From GCA-003244245 sp050699595 (GTDB lineage Bacteria > Actinomycetota > Actinomycetes > Mycobacteriales > Pseudonocardiaceae), in assembly GCA_050699595.1 (NCBI GenBank), contig JBOHFI010000014.1, positions 34,916-98,915 on the forward strand: a stretch of DNA of 64,000 bases. The letters are read 5' to 3'. Below the pieces are notes generated by a model. It searched no databases, had not been told where the DNA came from, and was given only the letters and a program-made list of their open reading frames with translations. Below, in pieces: positions 60,348 to 64,000 of this stretch. Each line of letters starts with the position of its first letter. Positions within the stretch are counted from its first letter, which is position 1. A program made the position numbers and the translations under genes.

Positions 60348-61967
60348 TCAGCCCAACAGCGCGTCCACGAAGGCAGCGGGCTCGAATGGCGCAAGATCAT
60401 CGACTCCCTCACCGAGGCCCACCAGCTTGACCGGTACCCCCAGCTCGCGCTGCACGTGGAAGACGATGCCGCCCTTGGCGGTACCGTCCAGCTTGGTCAG
60501 CACGATGCCGGTGACATCGACGACCTCGCGGAACACCTTGGCCTGGATCATCCCATTCTGACCTGTGGTGGCGTCCAGCACCAGCAGCACCTCATCCACC
60601 TCGGTCTGCTTGGAGATCACCCGTTTGACCTTGCCCAGCTCGTCCATCAGGCCGGTCTTGGTGTGCAGCCGACCGGCGGTGTCGATCAACACCGTGTCCA
60701 CCCCATCAGCGCTACCCCGCTTGACCGCGTCGAATGCCACGCTGGCCGGGTCGGCGCCTTCGGCACCTCGCACGACCTCCGCGCCAGCGCGCTCACCCCA
60801 GGTAACCAGCTGGTCGACGGCGGCGGCCCGGAAAGTGTCGGCCGCACCGAGCAGCACCCGTCGGCCGTCGGCAACCAGCACTCGGGCCAGCTTGCCGGTG
60901 GTGGTCGTCTTACCGGTGCCGTTCACCCCGGCGATCAGCACCACACCGGGGACGCTCACGCCGTCGGCGCCCTGGTGCGGCAACGCCCGCACGGCGCGGT
61001 CCAGCTCCGGACGCAGCGCCTCGATCAGCACGTCTCGAAGCACCGTCCTGGCCTGCTCGGCGGTCCGCACGCCGCGCGCAGCGAGTTCGGCGCGTAGCCG
61101 CTCCACGATCTCGGCGGTGGTGGCCGTGCCGAGATCGGCGAGCAGCAGGGTGTCCTCCACATCAGTCCAGGAGTCCTCGTCGAGATCACCCGCGCCGAGT
61201 AGGCCCAGCAGGCTCTGCCCGAACGCCGAGCGGGACCGGGACAGCCGACCGCGCAGCCGCAGCAGCCGACCAGCAGGGGCGTCGATCGGTTGCACCAGAG
61301 CGGGTGCCGGCTCAGGGAGAACCGGTTGCTCGGTTGCCGGTGCGGTCGGAACCGGTGCGGTCGGAACCGGTGCAGTCGGAACCGGTGCAGTCGGAACCGG
61401 TGCAGTCGGAACCGGTGCAGTCGGAACCGGTGCAGTCGGAACCGGTGCAGTCGGGGCCGCAGGCGCGACACTCGCCGACGGGGCCAGGTCTGCCGTCGGC
61501 GCGGGCGTGGGCGATGTGGGCTTCGGCGCGCCCGGCGCAGTTACGGAGGGTTTCGGCGGCGCCTGCCTCGGGGGCTTCGGCGGCACAGAGGTCGGGGGTT
61601 TCGGCGGCGCGGGGGCGGGAGGTTTCGGCGGCGCAGGGGCGGAAGCCTGTGGCGCGGCGGGTGCGGGTGGCGCCTGCGCGGGTGGCTTCGGCGGAGCCGG
61701 GGCCTGCGGCGAAACCGGGGCCTGCGGCGAAACCGGGACCTCCGGCGGAGCCGGGGTCTGTGGCGGCGCAGGTGGGCCGCCACCACCGGAGGAAAAGCTG
61801 ATGGAACCCCCAGCCTGATAACGGCGAGGCGCTGGGGGTTCCATCAGCTGCTGGTCGGGCTTCTCGGCGATGCTTATCCGCCGGCGGCGAGCCAGCAACA
61901 GGCCCACAACCAGCGCGACGAACAGCACCACCGCGATGGCGACAGCGATCCAGATCAGGCTCGACAC
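60348..61967 (-). CDS. ftsY: Signal recognition particle receptor FtsY
   Basis: About 539 residues. N-terminal membrane segment (LIWIAVAIAVVLFVALVVGL), a ~190-residue Pro/Ala linker ending in VPTAP repeats, then the NG domain: GVNGTGKTTTTGKLARVLVA, DTFRAAAVDQL, DTAGRLHTKTGLMDELGKVK, TKLDGTAKGGI. GTG 61967 or ATG 61988 could be the start. The linker DNA includes a tandem repeat and a perfect inverted repeat. Confidence 0.95.
   Translation of the reverse strand: MSSLIWIAVAIAVVLFVALVVGLLLARRRRISIAEKPDQQLMEPPAPRRYQAGGSISFSSGGGGPPAPPQTPAPPEVPVSPQAPVSPQAPAPPKPPAQAPPAPAAPQASAPAPPKPPAPAPPKPPTSVPPKPPRQAPPKPSVTAPGAPKPTSPTPAPTADLAPSASVAPAAPTAPVPTAPVPTAPVPTAPVPTAPVPTAPVPTAPVPTAPATEQPVLPEPAPALVQPIDAPAGRLLRLRGRLSRSRSAFGQSLLGLLGAGDLDEDSWTDVEDTLLLADLGTATTAEIVERLRAELAARGVRTAEQARTVLRDVLIEALRPELDRAVRALPHQGADGVSVPGVVLIAGVNGTGKTTTTGKLARVLVADGRRVLLGAADTFRAAAVDQLVTWGERAGAEVVRGAEGADPASVAFDAVKRGSADGVDTVLIDTAGRLHTKTGLMDELGKVKRVISKQTEVDEVLLVLDATTGQNGMIQAKVFREVVDVTGIVLTKLDGTAKGGIVFHVQRELGVPVKLVGLGEGVDDLAPFEPAAFVDALLG
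61336..61455 (-). repeat. 15-bp tandem repeat (about eight units) in ftsY
   Basis: Eight consecutive 15-bp units encode VPTAP pentapeptides in the linker of FtsY. Several adjacent units are identical, others differ by one base (GCGGTC versus GCAGTC). In-frame repeat number could vary between strains. Confidence 0.93.
61796..61849. repeat. 19-bp perfect inverted repeat inside ftsY
   Basis: Arms 61796-61814 and 61831-61849 are exact reverse complements (AGCTGATGGAACCCCCAGC and its complement) around a 16-nt loop. It lies in the sequence for the cytoplasmic start of the FtsY linker and would form a strong hairpin in the mRNA. Confidence 0.9.
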
Positions 61968-62183
61968 CAGACCATCCTGGCATTGCACTCACGCGGTGAG
62001 CAGCAGTGGTCAGCCACCGCCCGGTGCAAACGGACCAGCGGTTACTCATGAGGATGTTTCGCCACCCGCTGGGGAGTCCCGCCATCATCTGCCCATGACT
62101 GAGATCACGAGGGCAGTCAGCGACCGCGCCGGACTCGCCTGGAGAACACGGCGCACCTCGGCGGACCGTGGTAGCGGTTCGCT

Positions 62184-62418
62184 TCAGAAGGGTGGGATGT
62201 CGGCGCTGGAGTCAGGTGCCGGCGGTGGTTGAGGTTCGGATTCCGGGGGGCTCTGCCCAGATTTCGGCGTCTTCCCGGTCGACGTCGACCGGGATCGACA
62301 GCGGGACCACAGGCCGGTGGGGGGCGAGGGGCTCGGGTAGCGGTTGCAGGATCGAGGATGGTGACCTGTGGTAGCTATGGACGAGGCGGCTGGTCCAGAC
62401 GAAGTGTGGGCGTGACAC
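62184..62418 (-). pseudogene. Small frameshifted gene with SSB-like acidic tail
   Basis: From GTG 62418 the frame reads SRPHFVWTSRLVHSYHRSPS, later VPLSIPVDVDREDAEIWAEP; at a run of six C (minus strand, 62250-62245) a one-base shift leads to ESEPQPPPAPDSSADIPPF and stop at 62184. The end resembles the short acidic, Phe-terminated tails of SSB-type DNA-binding proteins. Without the shift it ends IRTSTTAGT at 62212. A real frameshift, sequencing error or programmed slip are all possible. Confidence 0.4.
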
Positions 62419-62529
62419 ACAAACGGCGTAGCCGGGGTGTCCGTTTCGCCTACTGCCGGTGGTCTTGTGGAAAGTGGCTCGTGACCAGCGCTCATCCCGG
62501 GATCGGGCTCTTCGTTCTCCCAGGTCGGG

Positions 62530-62874
62530 TCACCGGGTCCGGCCGGTGGCCGTCAGGCGGTGTCGGCCGCGCTCGGCGGGGTGCTCCAGCAGCTCGCCGC
62601 CGATCTGGAACCACACGGGGCAGGGGAAGCGGCGGCGGCGCCAGGCGATGCGGCGGCAGGCGCGGCAGCGGCTCGCGCGGGTGCCGGGCTGATGGTGGAG
62701 AAGGACCGAGCGCAGCGCGTCGATCGGCCCCGTGGGGCAGCCGAACCGCTCCAGCTCGGCGAGCTCGTCCCACACCGCGCGGACGAATGCGCGCTTGTGG
62801 GGGTGCTCGGCCAGCCATTCCCACGTCCGGGTCGACAGGGCGACGTCGGGTCGCGGTGGTCGACTCGTCGCCAT
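62530..62874 (-). CDS. Hypothetical basic protein with a CxxC
   Basis: 114 residues: TWEWLAEHPHKRAFVRAVWD, ELERFGCPTGPIDALRSVLL, RCRACRRIAWRRRRFPCPVW. Arg-rich with one CxxC and three other Cys/Pro-Cys sites. It is the last of a chain of small minus-strand genes. No family recognised. Confidence 0.6.
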   Translation of the reverse strand: MATSRPPRPDVALSTRTWEWLAEHPHKRAFVRAVWDELAELERFGCPTGPIDALRSVLLHHQPGTRASRCRACRRIAWRRRRFPCPVWFQIGGELLEHPAERGRHRLTATGRTR

Positions 62875-62892
62875 GGTGGTCTCACCCTGGCG

Positions 62893-63057
62893 TCACGCGG
62901 CGGCGGGCCAGGTGGGCGCGCTCAGGGACCGAGCTCCTCTCAAGGCGCGGGCCTTGGCGGTGTCGCGGCGCGCCGCTCGGCGCAGGGCCGTGAGTGCTGT
63001 GTCCACGGTGGCGATCGCCCGGGCGAGCTGCTCGTCGGTGGGCGGCTCGGCGTTCAT
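62893..63057 (-). CDS. Small hypothetical protein
   Basis: 54 residues: MNAEPPTDEQLARAIATVDT, ALTALRRAARRDTAKARALR. A single charged helix. The ATG overlaps the stop of the preceding gene as ATGA, which is the main support. Function unknown. Confidence 0.55.
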   Translation of the reverse strand: MNAEPPTDEQLARAIATVDTALTALRRAARRDTAKARALRGARSLSAPTWPAAA

Positions 63058-63296
63058 CGGTGCTCGCCCGGTTCGTCGTCGAGCACGCGGACCAGGTGGG
63101 GCCGGATGCCGACGGGTTCGTGCTCGCCGTCGAACCGCACTGTCAGGCGGGTGTTACCGCGGCCGAGGACCTGGCCTCGCTTACCCAGCCGGGAGAGCAC
63201 CGCCCCGTGTTCCTTGGCCACCACGACCTGCTCGACCCGGCGGCCCGGGGGGACGGGGGCGCCGTGGGCGTCGCGCCAGGGGTCGTAGGCGCACAT
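63054..63296 (-). CDS. Small hypothetical protein
   Basis: 80 residues: MCAYDPWRDAHGAPVPPGRR, VEQVVVAKEHGAVLSRLGKR, NTRLTVRFDGEHEPVGIRPH. A likely all-beta fold (SH3/KOW-like pattern), unassigned. ATG 63296 gives the best N-terminus; its stop overlaps the next gene's start by 4 nt. Confidence 0.6.
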   Translation of the reverse strand: MCAYDPWRDAHGAPVPPGRRVEQVVVAKEHGAVLSRLGKRGQVLGRGNTRLTVRFDGEHEPVGIRPHLVRVLDDEPGEHR

Positions 63297-63521
63297 CGTG
63301 TCGTCAGGCCTTCCCGCCGCGCGGCTTGCGCAGCTCCTCATACCGGGCGCGTCCCGTGTCGGTCAGTGACAGCGCCGCCAGGCCGTCCCCATCCAGGGGC
63401 GCCAGGCTGTGGATCATCCATGTGCCATCGGCCTCGCGGATCGCCGGCAGCGGTGGGGTGGGCCGGCACGGCCGCCGGGAGCGGTGACGGGGGCAGGGCT
63501 CAACCGGCGGCCGGCCGGGCT

Positions 63522-63968
63522 TTACTCGCGGCCCTCGGTGTCCGCGAGGAAGATCAGGTGGCAGGTCTCACAGTTCAAGCCGGGTAGTGGCCGCTCGTGC
63601 CGGGTGAGGCCCGTGATCATCACGGCGCCGCACCGGGCCTTGAGCACACCCGGAGGATGGTCGCCCTCGGGCAGCAACAGGTGCGCCTGGTAGTCCACAG
63701 GGGACCGTGCCCACCGCCCCGGGCGGCCCCTCGCCGGGCGCGCCGGGAGCGGCTCGGTCCCCTCTCCGGTGTCCCCCCGCTCGGTGCAGGTCAGGCAGGT
63801 CGGGCACATCGAGCCGCCGGGTGGCGGCTCGTCGTACAGGACGGCGCTCCGGAACAGCATCTGCCCGCAGCGGGCGACGTACACCGCGTCGGTGTGCTCC
63901 GCGTCCTCCTCGACGGCGTGGGTGTGATAGTCCAACGAGGACACACCCCACCGCAGCGGGCCGCTCAC
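63522..63968 (-). CDS. Hypothetical protein with two zinc-ribbon-like repeats
   Basis: 148 residues built from two similar halves. Each has a His-containing start, then ARCG (YVARCGQMLFRSAVLYDEPP and LKARCGAVMITGLTRHERPL), a Pro-Gly turn, and a CxxC (CPTCLTC and CETC). The pattern suggests two treble-clef-like zinc sites. GTG 63968 overlaps the stop of the upstream gene as GTGA. Function unknown. Confidence 0.65.
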   Translation of the reverse strand: MSGPLRWGVSSLDYHTHAVEEDAEHTDAVYVARCGQMLFRSAVLYDEPPPGGSMCPTCLTCTERGDTGEGTEPLPARPARGRPGRWARSPVDYQAHLLLPEGDHPPGVLKARCGAVMITGLTRHERPLPGLNCETCHLIFLADTEGRE

Positions 63969-64000
63969 CGGGCACCCCGCCCGCGACGGACGCCCTCGCA
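63965..64000 (-). CDS. C-terminal end of an upstream gene (cut by window edge)
   Basis: Eleven codons (CEGVRRGRGAR) and a TGA that overlaps the next start as GTGA. The overlap and common strand suggest it belongs to the same operon. Nothing more can be said. Confidence 0.4.
   Translation of the reverse strand, partial: CEGVRRGRGAR

Noticed and set aside
61336..61455. CRISPR-like array
   Set aside because: Units are 15 bp with no spacers and encode a regular pentapeptide in ftsY; this is a coding tandem repeat.
63304..63500. A minus-strand frame ending at 63304 (WMIHSLAPLDGDGLAALSLT)
   Set aside because: The final ~50 residues look protein-like and fit the chain of small genes, but there is no ATG/GTG start with a ribosome binding site upstream, so it is not listed as a gene.

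Overview
The window is GC-rich (about 70%) chromosomal DNA from a filamentous actinobacterium, most likely of the Pseudonocardiales or a relative. The evidence is the gene order of the division/cell-wall cluster, a WhiG-type sigma factor, ClgR/PspA, DUF3040, DUF2469 and DUF6879 proteins, GlnR-type nitrogen control, frequent GTG/TTG starts, and long alanine/proline-rich tails. Almost all housekeeping genes lie on the minus strand.

Layout. (1) 1-7.2 kb: left end of the dcw cluster, transcribed mraZ-rsmH-ftsL-ftsI-murE-mraY-murD. It has an array of MraZ-type operator repeats over the mraZ promoter and no murF between murE and mraY. (2) 7.6-12.9 kb: DUF3040, dinB, the clgR/pspA envelope-stress pair, pgsA and rimO. 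(3) 12.9-33.2 kb: an accessory block. It holds an orphan NarL-type response regulator behind the remnant of its kinase; a graspetide-type RiPP operon (precursor, ATP-grasp ligase, PIMT-like methyltransferase) next to a small-protein/DUF6879/XRE regulatory cassette; a low-GC, TTA-codon-bearing flavin-dependent halogenase lying between an intact and a broken copy of the 3' end of a cyclodeaminase gene; a ten-gene one-carbon/SAM-regeneration operon; a YciI protein; decayed AbiEi and exonuclease remnants; and a vapBC pair. (4) 33.2-62 kb: conserved core, transcribed ftsY, amtB-glnB-glnD, a DivIVA-like gene, ffh, amidohydrolase, CPBP protease, rpsP-khpA-rimM-trmD-rplS-lepB-rnhB-DUF2469, yraN-comM-dprA-xerC-whiG, rpsB-tsf-pyrH-frr-cdsA and rlmN, interrupted by a dead P450 gene. 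(5) 62.2-64 kb: small overlapping genes of unknown function, some Cys-rich, of the kind seen in integrative elements.

How the parts work together. The SAM operon encodes nearly a full methyl cycle. Fhs and the cyclodeaminase feed C1 units to tetrahydrofolate, MetF/MetV reduce them to methyl-THF, a single-domain core MetE makes methionine, MetK makes SAM, and AhcY plus adenosine kinase clear S-adenosylhomocysteine. A 502-residue methyltransferase-like protein of unknown target sits in the middle. The neighbouring graspetide operon would use SAM through its PIMT-like enzyme, probably to form an aspartimide. A GlnR box precedes amtB-glnB-glnD. No tRNA, rRNA, CRISPR array or intact transposase was found. 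All calls come from reading motifs and gene order by eye; no database search was run.
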